A stretch of 52,103 nt of DNA from positions 1 to 52,103 of the forward strand of contig CACJUX010000013.1 of assembly GCA_902596655.1 (NCBI GenBank), given 5' to 3'. Made by a program: the position numbers and the translations under genes. The stretch is from an uncultured SAR116 cluster alpha proteobacterium (GTDB taxonomy: Bacteria > Pseudomonadota > Alphaproteobacteria > Puniceispirillales > Puniceispirillaceae). This document shows, piece by piece, positions 30,504 through 38,029 of the stretch. Numbering within the stretch: position 1 is the stretch's first letter; every line of letters starts with the position of its first letter. The notes under the pieces are model-generated. The model was not told where the DNA came from. It worked only from the letters and a program-made list of their open reading frames with translations, and did no database searches.

Positions 30504-31012
30504 TGAGCAGGCGCATCGTCATTTATCCCGGGACATTCGATCCATTAACCTTTGGCCATATCGATATCATTGAACGCGCGGCAAGGCTGGGCGAAGAACT
30601 GGTTGTCGCGGTGGCAGAGAATGCCGGCAAAGGGCCACTGCTCGATGTCGAGGAGCGCACAAGCCTGACGCGGGCCGAAACCCAACGTCTGTTGGATGAA
30701 GGCCGTGTTACGGTGCCGATCCGTGTCAAACCCTTTTCCTCACTGCTGACCGATTTTGCCCGTGAGGAGAGGGCGTCAATCATCGTGCGCGGTCTGCGCG
30801 CTGTCAGCGATTTCGAGATCGAATTCCAGATGGCAAGCATAAACAAGCGTTTGCATGGCGAACTTGAGACCGTATTCCTGATGGCAGCCGAGCACCAGCA
30901 TTTCGTTGCGTCGCGTTTCGTCAAGGAAGTGGGGCGTTTTGGTGGTGACATTTCGAGTTTTGTCCCGAAAGCCGTAGCCGAGATTCTGACGGCCAAGCTG
31001 GGCAAGTACTAG
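30500..31012 (+). CDS. coaD: Phosphopantetheine adenylyltransferase
   Basis: Penultimate enzyme of coenzyme A synthesis, joining ATP and 4'-phosphopantetheine. Nucleotidyltransferase motif [16 protein letters not shown] (T/HxGH) is at the N-terminus. [22 protein letters not shown] and the C-terminal segment [12 protein letters not shown] are characteristic. The start ATG 30500 overlaps the gyrA stop (ATGA), or ATG 30503 may be used. The length of 170 residues is normal. It is the last core gene before the tRNA-Lys island. Confidence 0.96.
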   Translation: MMSRRIVIYPGTFDPLTFGHIDIIERAARLGEELVVAVAENAGKGPLLDVEERTSLTRAETQRLLDEGRVTVPIRVKPFSSLLTDFAREERASIIVRGLRAVSDFEIEFQMASINKRLHGELETVFLMAAEHQHFVASRFVKEVGRFGGDISSFVPKAVAEILTAKLGKY

Positions 31013-31071
31013 CCGGTTTGCGTCCCTCAGGCAAAAACCACCAATGCCCCTGTTTCTGGCATGTTTTTCGC

Positions 31072-31100
31072 CCGACAGTGACTCAACTCACTTCTATATA
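31072..31100 (+). promoter_or_regulatory. Probable original promoter of the tRNA-Lys gene, now reading into the integrase
   Basis: CCGACA (31072-31077), a 17-base spacer, then TATATA (31095-31100) fits a sigma-70-type promoter. It lies about 60 bases upstream of the tRNA-Lys 5'-half relic and must have driven that tRNA before insertion. It now points through the relic into the integrase at 31290. Confidence 0.5.
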
Positions 31101-31154
31101 AAGAGCATTTATACGCCAGTTCCCGGAAGGTGATGAGCCCATCATACAGAGCGA

Positions 31155-31196
31155 AGGCACGTAGCTCAGTTGGTAGAGCAAGTGACTTTTAATCAC
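31155..31196 (+). pseudogene. 5'-half relic of tRNA-Lys(UUU)
   Basis: The D arm, anticodon loop CTTTTAA (anticodon TTT at 31188-31190) and most of the anticodon stem are present, then tRNA sequence stops at 31196. Bases 31160-31196 are identical to 39955-39991 of the intact tRNA. The acceptor strand reads AGGCACG here against GGGCGCG in the intact gene. Both differences are G to A and break pairs with the 3' half, as expected for a relic free of selection. This is the left attachment-site remnant of the prophage. Confidence 0.9.
31160..31196 (+). repeat. Left copy of 37-bp att direct repeat
   Basis: Identical to 39955-39991, 8795 bases apart. It covers tRNA-Lys from the end of the acceptor stem to the 3' side of the anticodon stem. 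The identity ends at TCAC, where the left copy continues G and the right copy T. Confidence 0.92.
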
Positions 31197-31289
31197 GCTG
31201 GTACTTCCAACGCTTTTCTAAGTCACTGGGCAAGTGACAAAAGTACACGATGACAAAAGTCTTTTTACAATCGTAAGGAGACTTAAGCT

Positions 31290-32232
31290 ATGGATCAGTT
31301 CGATCTTTTCAACGCCTAAGATAATTCAACAGTAATCCACGATGTCGACGATGCCCCAGCTCTTGCCATAGAGCCAAGCCCCGTTGTTGCCGACACTGAC
31401 ACTCACACCGTCTGGTCATTTGCTGTCCAGGAGCAAAGACGAGTTTGGCCTGGAACAGAGCAGCATCGTAAGCGCAGACTCAGTCAGCTAGAGCGTTTCG
31501 TCAGTTTCGACGATTTTGATATCAAACCAATTACTGACTACTTGCCCAAAGACATCCATCGGTTTACCGATGAACTAGAGTGTGAGGGCCTTAAGAAAAC
31601 TTCGATCATTCGTTACTTGGCCACGATATCATCTGTGTTCAAACACGCTGTAGACGAAGAGGTTATCGACCACGCGCCAAAACTCAAGTTTCAAAAAGAG
31701 GCTAAGGTGCAGCCTCGGTTTTTTACCGACAAGGAAATCGAAGATGCACTTTCGTTTTTTTACGACCGTGGTGACTGGTGGATGGCTGATATGTTTTTTT
31801 TTCGGCGTCAAAACAGGTATGAGACGTGGTGAGATCATTGGCTTAGGTGACGGTCGAGCAGCACTTACACCAGATGAAAAGTGGGTATTTTTACCAAGCG
31901 TACTGACGAAAACCAGTGAAGACCGCTATGTGCCAGTGGGCACGGATGAATTGCGAGACGCAATCAAACGCCTGATCGATGGTCTAGCCGCTGTTTACAG
32001 CCACCGTACTTTCTATCGTCGCTGGGGGTTGCTAAAGCGTGAGATTGCCCGTCTAGATGACCGCTTTATGTTCCACACTACGCGCCACACAGCCGCGACA
32101 CGCATGGCTAACGACCTCCGTGTACCGACAAGCATTATTCAGAAAATGCTCGGTCATGCCACGATCCAGACGACACAAAAATATGTCCACGCTAAAGACG
32201 ATGCGATGCTGGAAATTGCTGGCCGTATGTAA
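31290..32232 (+). pseudogene. int: Tyrosine recombinase (phage integrase), nonsense codon plus frameshift
   Basis: Would catalyse integration and excision at tRNA-Lys. ATG 31290 has AAGGAG upstream. The frame meets TAA at 31317-31319 after nine codons (MDQFDLFNA), then continues in the same frame through a SAM-like core-binding domain to WWMADMFFF. At 31793-31801 a run of nine T shifts the frame; eight T would give the expected MFFFGVKTGMRRGE. The second part, read in the other frame, has all catalytic residues: Arg in TGMRRGEI, HTTRH, LGH and the Tyr in QKYVH. A read-through at 31317 and slippage on the T run would be needed for full-length protein, so it is probably dead. Confidence 0.9.
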
Positions 32233-32247
32233 AACAAATAATCGACC

Positions 32248-32285
32248 AAAAGGGTCACCGATATCTTCGGTGGCCCTTTTTTTTC
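32248..32285 (+). terminator. Intrinsic terminator after integrase
   Basis: A ten-pair stem (AGGGTCACCG with CGGTGGCCCT, one G-U pair) around a seven-base loop is followed by eight T. A-rich sequence before the stem could make it work in both directions. It separates the integrase from the cargo operon. Confidence 0.85.
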
Positions 32286-32348
32286 GAGCATAGAGACACC
32301 ACCTCGTTCGGATGGAGATGATCGGTGTTTATGAAACGGAGTGCAGCT

Positions 32349-32669
32349 ATGACGCCAAAACTGATGAGTTACAACACGGATGACTTCCAATCGAAAGCGC
32401 ATATGGAAATGTTCATCGCCGAGATTGAAAAGAATGTCGACGCCATGGGCGACCAAATGCGTGACGCGGGTCTTTTGTCATTTACCGTTACCCAAGTTTG
32501 GAACAAGCAGGGCAAGTTTCGAATTGGCACTTACTGGGCTTATCGTGACGAAAAGGCCTTTATCGACTGCCAGAAAATTTTGAGCGGTGTCCCCGAAGAT
32601 GAAGACAACCCTGCAATCAGCAATGCCGACCGTGGTGTGGTAAGGCTGCAATGGCTGGCAGATGGCTGA
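32349..32669 (+). CDS. Small protein, possibly of the dimeric alpha-beta barrel (ABM-like) type
   Basis: Not firmly recognised. It has 106 residues, no membrane segment and no signal peptide. The pattern of strand TVTQVWNKQGKFRIGTYWAYRDEKAFIDCQ followed by RGVVRLQWLAD resembles small dimeric alpha-beta barrel proteins such as ABM-domain monooxygenases. ATG 32349 has CGGAG eight bases upstream; GTG 32325 and ATG 32331 are alternatives. It is the first gene after the integrase terminator and its stop overlaps the next start. As cargo of a prophage it is not expected to be needed for virions. Confidence 0.6.
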   Translation: MTPKLMSYNTDDFQSKAHMEMFIAEIEKNVDAMGDQMRDAGLLSFTVTQVWNKQGKFRIGTYWAYRDEKAFIDCQKILSGVPEDEDNPAISNADRGVVRLQWLADG

Positions 32670-32820
32670 AGAGCTGCTTTCTGACATAGGCTTATTGTGG
32701 TTGACCACGTTCCTAATGTGGATACGCACCTTCCTTGTCGTCATAATTGTAATGGTGTCGGCTGCTCTGGTGTATTTGAGTTACAAAGCAAAACGGCCAG
32801 CGATGGGACAAGATGGCTGA
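32662..32820 (+). CDS. Small single-pass membrane protein
   Basis: A 52-residue protein with one long hydrophobic segment (about residues 5-41: LLSDIGLLWLTTF..., then FLVVIIVMVSAALVYL), followed by a short basic tail (SYKAKRPAMG). That may be two short helices or one. The start ATG 32662 lies within the last codons of the upstream gene and its TGA overlaps the next gene's ATGGCTGA. Both overlaps have the same sequence, ATGGCTGA. No family recognised. Confidence 0.6.
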   Translation: MAEELLSDIGLLWLTTFLMWIRTFLVVIIVMVSAALVYLSYKAKRPAMGQDG

Positions 32821-32983
32821 CAAACAAGAAAAAGAACAGTCCTGCAAGCAACCGATGTTGCAGCCCCGCTGTCCATGCTGTGGGCAGCTAGAAGCTATAG
32901 TCTGGGTTCACGGTCACGGCCAATGCGCCCATTGCAAGATGAATGTGATGCCTTGTTGCGATGGCGCACAAGTGGAACACTAA
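32813..32983 (+). CDS. Small zinc-ribbon-like protein
   Basis: A 56-residue protein with the cysteine pattern C-P-C-C-G (residues 20-23) and C-A-H-C (39-42), then CC at about 48, which suggests a zinc-binding ribbon. A His-rich hairpin (VHGHGQCAHC) lies between. ATG 32813 overlaps the upstream stop. It precedes the ABM-like gene by 20 bases. Such small zinc ribbons occur in phage genomes, but no function can be assigned. Confidence 0.6.
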   Translation: MADKQEKEQSCKQPMLQPRCPCCGQLEAIVWVHGHGQCAHCKMNVMPCCDGAQVEH

Positions 32984-33003
32984 CCTTAATAACGGAGCAA
33001 GTA

Positions 33004-33390
33004 ATGGCTGAATTAAACGCACACTCTGACCGCATGGTCCTGATTATTAGCTGCAAGGCTAAAAACGCCAGTGATTTCAAAGCTTGGTCTAAAGATAGGG
33101 CGTCAAAATATGTCCACGACCTCAACGAGGAAAACACTATCAGTTACGAATGGCACATTTCTGATGACGGAACTGAAGCCACTCTTATAGAGACTTATGT
33201 AGACAGCGACAGCATGATGGTACGCCTTGGAAACCACGCTGCCAGCCCAATTGCAGCTGAAGTTGCGGAGCAAGTCGAAATAACTGGTGTTCTATGTTTA
33301 GGTAATGCCAAGCAAGATGCCATAGATGCTTTGTCCGCTTGGGGCGCAACCTTTCACGCACACCATGCTGGCTTTCACAAAAGCAACTAA
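33004..33390 (+). CDS. ABM-like (antibiotic biosynthesis monooxygenase fold) small protein
   Basis: A 128-residue protein starting at ATG 33004, with GGAG seven bases upstream. An open frame to 32875 would cover the zinc-ribbon gene and is rejected. SYEWHISDDGTEATLIETYVDSDSMMVRLGNH and the end FHAHHAGFH resemble short ABM-type proteins of marine bacteria, judged from memory. It would be a dimeric alpha-beta barrel. It is the last gene of the four-gene cargo operon and lies directly against the truncated virion-protein gene, so a deletion joint is at or just after its end. Confidence 0.7.
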   Translation: MAELNAHSDRMVLIISCKAKNASDFKAWSKDRASKYVHDLNEENTISYEWHISDDGTEATLIETYVDSDSMMVRLGNHAASPIAAEVAEQVEITGVLCLGNAKQDAIDALSAWGATFHAHHAGFHKSN

Positions 33391-34715
33391 TTCGATACAC
33401 TAAGCCCACACGACTTCCTGGCGGCGCATCATTAGCCGGACAAGCAGCTTTGGCTGGAGCGGGTAGGGGCATCGATGCTCTGACGGGCCGCAGAAGCCGT
33501 GTAGCTCGCTTCCTAAGGCAAAACCTCAATCAACCTGGCATTGAGCAGGACAACCTGCCATCACTTCGCCAAGCAGCAATAGATGACGCCAACCAGGCCG
33601 AACAGGAACGCCTAGCCGCTGAACAGCAAGCTCAGCTGGAGCAGGCTCAAAGAGAGCAGCTCAACAGAAACCTTGCGCAGCATAATGCACCTCCGCAGCC
33701 CGACAGTCCACAAGGCCGCCTAGAAGCGGCAACTGGCCTTGATCGCAATGGTGCAGCTCGCATCATACGGATGATCGAAAATACCGAGCTTGGTAATGAC
33801 CCTGTCCTCAAACGGGCGATCCAGTCATATCGCAAGAATGTCGATACTGGTGGCTACGTTACCGATCTGACACCGCTCATTCGCGCAATCAAAGCAATGC
33901 AGGACAGTGATCCTCGTATTGATGAGCTGCGTGTCCGTCCACGCGACGACAATGCAGCAGTAGCGCAGCAGCAGCTCGATGCTCGCATAGAGCAGGGCAA
34001 GCGTGACAATCAACGCTTCAACGATGAACTGACAAAGGCTCTCAACGCTGACAAGACTGTCGATGCACAGTCGAAAGCTGTTGGCGCGGCTGCCCTGGGC
34101 AAGCTCAGGCTTGATCTAGGTCGTAACCCGCTTAGCGCAGCTCAAGCAATCCTCGAGGACGCAGTAAGAAGGGCAAAGAACCCAACTGCAATCGAGCAAT
34201 ACGTTGCACCATACGTTCAGCGGGTGGCGCAGCAGCAGCAAGTCGAGTCCGAAAACGAGACTGTTGTTGCAGACCAAGCCTCGATCGATATGGGCAACAT
34301 GTTCGAGGGCGTGAATGACCCTATGAGGGTTTCAACTCGCGTACCAACAGCAGCGAACCGGTTCGAAGATCCGTTAAGTGAGGATCTGCAGGTCGATATG
34401 GCCGCAATACGCGCTGCACCTGGTAAACAGCCCCTAATCCGCAAGATGCTGAAGCGTCTGAACGGCTACGAAGGCCAGAAAGGCTGGCGTCGTGATAATA
34501 AAGGGCGACCAGCTGACCAGCATTTCAAGGATTTCGTTAAATCCAACCTGCTTTATCTCTACAACTCGGTTTCACCAGAATATAGAGACAGGGCAAAGCA
34601 TTGGTACGTCGGTGCAAACAGGCTTTCCCAGGAAGCAACTGACCGGTTTGGTCTCGAGCTGCCCCAAGTAGCTGGTGTCATGGCGGCATTGTCTCCGCAA
34701 CAAGACTGGCATTAG
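33339..34715 (+). CDS. Large phage internal virion protein, first fragment (5' end lost, ends at amber)
   Basis: Sequence of virion-protein character begins near 33390 (RYTKPTRLPGGASLAGQ). The formal start at 33339 lies in a second frame of the upstream gene, so the true N-terminus was probably deleted. The fragment is Gln/Ala-rich with long coiled coils (about residues 75-120 and 190-300) and ends at VMAALSPQQDWH before TAG at 34713-34715. The same frame continues open as NYDIGIRVIDTF... into the next fragment. Similar large proteins of T7-like marine podoviruses are internal-core or ejection proteins; that match is from memory. Confidence 0.65.
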   Translation: MGRNLSRTPCWLSQKQLIRYTKPTRLPGGASLAGQAALAGAGRGIDALTGRRSRVARFLRQNLNQPGIEQDNLPSLRQAAIDDANQAEQERLAAEQQAQLEQAQREQLNRNLAQHNAPPQPDSPQGRLEAATGLDRNGAARIIRMIENTELGNDPVLKRAIQSYRKNVDTGGYVTDLTPLIRAIKAMQDSDPRIDELRVRPRDDNAAVAQQQLDARIEQGKRDNQRFNDELTKALNADKTVDAQSKAVGAAALGKLRLDLGRNPLSAAQAILEDAVRRAKNPTAIEQYVAPYVQRVAQQQQVESENETVVADQASIDMGNMFEGVNDPMRVSTRVPTAANRFEDPLSEDLQVDMAAIRAAPGKQPLIRKMLKRLNGYEGQKGWRRDNKGRPADQHFKDFVKSNLLYLYNSVSPEYRDRAKHWYVGANRLSQEATDRFGLELPQVAGVMAALSPQQDWH

Positions 34716-35036
34716 AATTATGATATTGGTATCAGAGTTATAGACACATTCCTTAATAGACAGAATGAAGTCTTTACAACTGAGATGGAGAACAAGTTTC
34801 TCGAGATGATCGAGAACCAGCCTAATCCAAACCAACGAGCGACGCTGCAGAAACGGCTGGAGTTCATTCGAGGCAAGCAGCTCAGCGAGCTAGATCCTGC
34901 AGAAGCAGCGATATTCGTGCGCTTCTATGATGAGGTAAACAACCCTGAAGGTAAGAAACACAGGGTGATTGCCCCAGAAGGCACGCTAGAAGGCTACGTC
35001 GAAAACAAAGATGGCAGCCTAGGCAGCACAGAATGA
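34716..35036 (+). pseudogene. Large phage virion protein, middle fragment
   Basis: In-frame continuation of the fragment ending at the amber codon 34713. The first internal ATG is 34785. It reads NYDIGIRVIDTFLNRQNEVF, then EMIENQPNPNQRATLQKRLEF, to DGSLGSTE and TGA at 35034-35036. The next fragment begins with an overlapping ATG in the +2 frame and continues the protein (NAFGDITKAI). Inserting one base at the TGA would restore a Trp (STEWNAFGDI), so a single-base deletion is likely. Confidence 0.7.
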
Positions 35037-36871
35037 ACGCTTTTGGTGACATCACCAAGGCGATCAAAATGATCCAGGATGGCAGCCGCGAGAATATCTC
35101 AACAAACCTCGGTAACCGTCACAAGGTACGGAGCTTCTACAACAACATACTCAATCCGATGTCAGACCGTGGTGATGTCACAATTGACACTCACGCTGTA
35201 GCAGCTGGACTATTACAGCCCCTGGGCGGCTCAGCTCCAGAGGTGTCTCATAACCTTGGCACAGCTGGCGATACATCAGCCATCACAGGCGTGATGGGTT
35301 CATACGGCATCTATGCTGATGCCTACAGGGAAGCTGCAGCTGAGGCCGGTATCCTACCTCGAGAAATGCAGTCAAGCACATCGGAAGCAGTTCGTGGATT
35401 GTTCGGTAATTTCAAGAACCCAAAGAACAATAAACGGGTCAAGGATATATGGAAAAAGTACGACAAAGGCACTATATCTTTAGAGGATGCCAGAGGAGAA
35501 ATAAATGCAATCGCAGGGGGTATTGAGCGAGCAGCCTGGGAGCGACCAGATGCTCCAGGAGGCACTTCAGGACGAGGTGGTTCGCAATCTGCTGAAGTAC
35601 GGGGATCAAGTGACCCAGGAGGCGTACTTAGCCTTGGCATATCCGGAGGAGAACCTGGAACAGTCACCCGAGATAGCCGTCGGCCTACCTTCGTTCTTCC
35701 ACCATCTCAGCAAAACCGAAACGTCGCCGAAGACACCCCTCTCGGCGCAGCTATTCGAGAAACACTCGGTCCGGACTATGGATTCGCCCCAAACAGTCGA
35801 ATTAGCGGGTCTCGACCAGCTACTCCCACAGAAGTAGAAGAACAGCTTCGTATTGTCGAAAAACTGGTTTCTGAGGGTAAAACCATAAAAATTGGTAAAG
35901 AAGGCGGTGCGTTCGAAAACGGCATCCGCTCACTCCAAGCAATCAAACGCATTGCAGAAGCGATGAACGTCTCTTTCGTTCTAGCCGATAGCATGGCTGA
36001 GATGAACCGCCTGAAGGGCAACGCTGGTGGTAGTGATACCATGCTCGGTTTCTACCGGAGGGTAGGCGCACGGGCTACACCGTTGGATCAAATCAATCCG
36101 CAAGACAACCTAATAGCCGTTTTACGACCAGGTGCAAAAACTTCGCTTGGGATGAAAATGACGCTTGCGGAGTCGACCTTTACAGCCGCCCACGAGCTGG
36201 GCCATGCGTTATCAGGATCGGCACTCAATAGAAATGCGCCAGATGATGCAATCGGCAATATAAGAAAGCTCAAGACTGGCAAACGGACAACAGATAATCG
36301 TCATATTACCTACGACAACAGTTTCGAAGGCGAGATCGCAAAAATCATCAAGAAGAAATTTACAAAAAACCCTGGAACTATTGTCGAAATGCTCGACGAG
36401 CTGGTGAATTTACAGCGCACAGGCGTCATGTCAGTCATAGAGGGTAGCCCAGTAGGGGTGCGCGAAGGCTACATCGATATGTTCAACATGCTCGATGCAC
36501 AGAGCAAGGCAGCTGGTATGACCCCAGCAAGAGCAGCTGAGTTTGTTAGAACCAAGCCTCAAGCCAAACAAATGCTCAAAGAAAGTGCAGACAAGTATGA
36601 AGATTACACACAAAGGGCAGCTGAGTTAGCTGCTGATTTGGTCGGCGTCTACATTATCGATCCGCAGTTTATGAAAGAAGTCGCACCAAAGTCTGCACAG
36701 TTTGCGAGGGTATTCCTCAACAATTCGGATCTAGGTCGGCTTGTTACATTCTTCTCAGCTCCGTTTACGGCCATCCTGGCGGCCATCATGGCAAACATGA
36801 TGGTGGCAGAAGTCGAGGAGGAGGAACAGCGTGGCATCCTATCACTCGGACAAGGAGCATTGACCGCTTAA
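35033..36871 (+). CDS. Large phage internal virion protein, C-terminal fragment with HELGH metallopeptidase motif
   Basis: A 612-residue frame that continues the same virion protein. Segments: TKAIKMIQDGSRENI and RHKVRSFYNNIL (residues 8-45), VTIDTHAVAAGLLQPL (about 51), a Gly/Pro/Ser-rich disordered linker (about 165-260), a globular domain with the zincin motif HELGH (residues 387-391, bases 36191-36205), and a hydrophobic C-terminal helix LVTFFSAPFTAILAAIMANMMV (about 570-592). A metallopeptidase plus a membrane-active helix suits a protein ejected into the host envelope. Its native start is lost, but ATG 35033 could yield this part alone. A second gene-like frame overlaps it at 35505. Confidence 0.7.
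   Translation: MNAFGDITKAIKMIQDGSRENISTNLGNRHKVRSFYNNILNPMSDRGDVTIDTHAVAAGLLQPLGGSAPEVSHNLGTAGDTSAITGVMGSYGIYADAYREAAAEAGILPREMQSSTSEAVRGLFGNFKNPKNNKRVKDIWKKYDKGTISLEDARGEINAIAGGIERAAWERPDAPGGTSGRGGSQSAEVRGSSDPGGVLSLGISGGEPGTVTRDSRRPTFVLPPSQQNRNVAEDTPLGAAIRETLGPDYGFAPNSRISGSRPATPTEVEEQLRIVEKLVSEGKTIKIGKEGGAFENGIRSLQAIKRIAEAMNVSFVLADSMAEMNRLKGNAGGSDTMLGFYRRVGARATPLDQINPQDNLIAVLRPGAKTSLGMKMTLAESTFTAAHELGHALSGSALNRNAPDDAIGNIRKLKTGKRTTDNRHITYDNSFEGEIAKIIKKKFTKNPGTIVEMLDELVNLQRTGVMSVIEGSPVGVREGYIDMFNMLDAQSKAAGMTPARAAEFVRTKPQAKQMLKESADKYEDYTQRAAELAADLVGVYIIDPQFMKEVAPKSAQFARVFLNNSDLGRLVTFFSAPFTAILAAIMANMMVAEVEEEEQRGILSLGQGALTA
35505..35837 (+). CDS. Overlapping frame inside the virion protein gene, possible overprinted gene
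   Basis: A 110-residue frame in another phase, wholly inside the linker-coding part of the 612-residue frame. ATG 35505 is preceded by GAGGAG with about seven bases spacing, a better Shine-Dalgarno than that of the larger frame. The product begins MQSQGVLSEQPGSDQ and contains well-formed helices (LQEALQDEVVRNLLKYGDQ, TQEAYLALAYPEENLEQ). The larger frame here is low-complexity, which tolerates overprinting. No family is recognised. Shine-Dalgarno plus composition is the only evidence. Confidence 0.4.
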   Translation: MQSQGVLSEQPGSDQMLQEALQDEVVRNLLKYGDQVTQEAYLALAYPEENLEQSPEIAVGLPSFFHHLSKTETSPKTPLSAQLFEKHSVRTMDSPQTVELAGLDQLLPQK

Positions 36872-36874
36872 CGG

Positions 36875-37114
36875 CTAACACTTAGCTGGCAAAGCGACGC
36901 CGTCCTTGTTTTCATAGAATTGGACCATCGTAAGGTCAGAAAACCAATCGCCATCGGTATTGATCCTGCTCCCAACTACAAACTTATACCCGTCTACACA
37001 GATGGTTCTCAGCTTGTAGTTACCCTTCATACTATCCTGGTCTAATGTCCGCGCTTTAGCCCAAGCTGATTGGCTCAAAAGCGTAAGTATTATGGCGGCG
37101 AATAACAGGCGCAT
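36875..37114 (-). CDS. Small secreted protein (prophage cargo)
   Basis: A 79-residue protein on the opposite strand to the phage genes, with GAGGAG seven bases before ATG 37114. A signal peptide (MRLLFAAIILTLLSQSAWA, cleavage near residue 20) directs it to the periplasm. The mature part is about 60 residues with two cysteines, one central and one as the final residue (ALPAKC). This end resembles that of the other minus-strand secreted protein at 37596. Opposite-strand, separately promoted genes in prophages are often expressed in the lysogen. Family unknown. Confidence 0.65.
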   Translation of the reverse strand: MRLLFAAIILTLLSQSAWAKARTLDQDSMKGNYKLRTICVDGYKFVVGSRINTDGDWFSDLTMVQFYENKDGVALPAKC

Positions 37115-37156
37115 GACAATCTCCTCAAAACATTATTTCGAACAACAGAAACGAGA

Positions 37157-37585
37157 ATGACACAACGTAAAACTCGCGCCAAGTCGCCCTCTAAAGTTGG
37201 GCAAGGCGCAGCTCCTCACAAAGCACCCAAACAAAATTACTTCTCGACCCTCATGTCTACACCCGAGGGTCGGGAACTCAGACGACAGTGGTCAACCAAA
37301 CCACGCAAGAACCCAGGCCGCCCAAAAGGCGTCCCAGACGGATATCGCAAGTCTCAGATCGAACCCATTAGGGCTGAGGCCAAAAAGGAAGCAAAACAAC
37401 TGGTGAGTATAATGGCAGACAAATTTAACATTGAGGACGACTACGCAAAACAGGCTCTCGAAGCCGCCGTCGAAATCGTCCAAGTACCTGGCGAGACCAG
37501 AGAACGCCTGTGGCGGCTCGAGGCCATGATGATGGCTTCGACACTGACGATAGTCGCAGCAGCCGTTGGACTTTTCATGAAATGA
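37157..37585 (+). CDS. Phage late protein with GRPKG (AT-hook-like) segment and C-terminal hydrophobic helix
   Basis: 142 residues. The basic N-terminal third contains KNPGRPKGVPDGYRK, an AT-hook-like DNA-binding motif. A helical middle follows, and the last 20 residues are hydrophobic (MMMASTLTIVAAAVGLFMK). The position after the internal virion protein matches that of small terminase or lysis genes in T7-like phages. The DNA-binding motif favours small terminase; the C-terminal helix favours a membrane role. I cannot decide. ATG 37157 follows a GAG-containing leader. Confidence 0.55.
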   Translation: MTQRKTRAKSPSKVGQGAAPHKAPKQNYFSTLMSTPEGRELRRQWSTKPRKNPGRPKGVPDGYRKSQIEPIRAEAKKEAKQLVSIMADKFNIEDDYAKQALEAAVEIVQVPGETRERLWRLEAMMMASTLTIVAAAVGLFMK

Positions 37586-37595
37586 CTTCGGAAAA

Positions 37596-37997
37596 CTAAA
37601 ATGTTCCGCATTTGGCGTGGAGTAAAATGCCATACTTAGATTCTAATTGGGAGGCAATCAGGTTTGGGTATTCGAAATAGAGTATGCGAGTGCCTTGAGT
37701 AACATGTGTCGCTGGGATAATCGCCTGCCACATCTGATCGTTTTGGTATTCAGTAACGCTGTAGTCATTTACTAACCCTGTAAAATTGAACAGCTTAGCG
37801 CCTTCAATTTGGACAACTCTACCATTTACGAGATCGCCGCTAATTTTCATGGTGAATCTTTTATGGCTGTAGATGGAATGCCCGCTTTTATTCACCCCAA
37901 CCATAGTCTTCGGCACACAGTAGAAGACTGTTGCCGCTAATACCGACTGGCAGGTGGCTACAAGCATCGCAATTGTGAAACACGCTATTTTTCTCAT
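37596..37997 (-). CDS. Secreted protein (prophage cargo)
   Basis: A 133-residue protein starting at ATG 37997, with GGAGG seven bases upstream; the frame is open to 38036 but without a better start. A signal peptide (MRKIACFTIAMLVATCQSVLA) is followed by a beta-rich mature domain of about 112 residues. One cysteine lies near the mature N-terminus (VFYC) and one near the end (LHAKCGTF). The end is similar to the 36875 protein (ALPAKC), so the two may be distant paralogues. It lies on the minus strand between phage late genes. Family unknown. Confidence 0.65.
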   Translation of the reverse strand: MRKIACFTIAMLVATCQSVLAATVFYCVPKTMVGVNKSGHSIYSHKRFTMKISGDLVNGRVVQIEGAKLFNFTGLVNDYSVTEYQNDQMWQAIIPATHVTQGTRILYFEYPNLIASQLESKYGILLHAKCGTF

Positions 37998-38029
37998 AAA
38001 TATCCTCCAATCTTGAAAGATTACCAAAA

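Noticed and set aside
32697-32891. A 64-codon frame over the small membrane and zinc-ribbon genes
   Set aside because: The two overlapping small genes in the other frames have Shine-Dalgarno or coupled starts and meaningful composition (membrane helix, paired cysteines); this frame has neither.
32875-33003. Longer N-terminus for the second ABM-like gene
   Set aside because: It overlaps the zinc-ribbon gene, and GGAG lies just before ATG 33004, where the conserved sequence begins.
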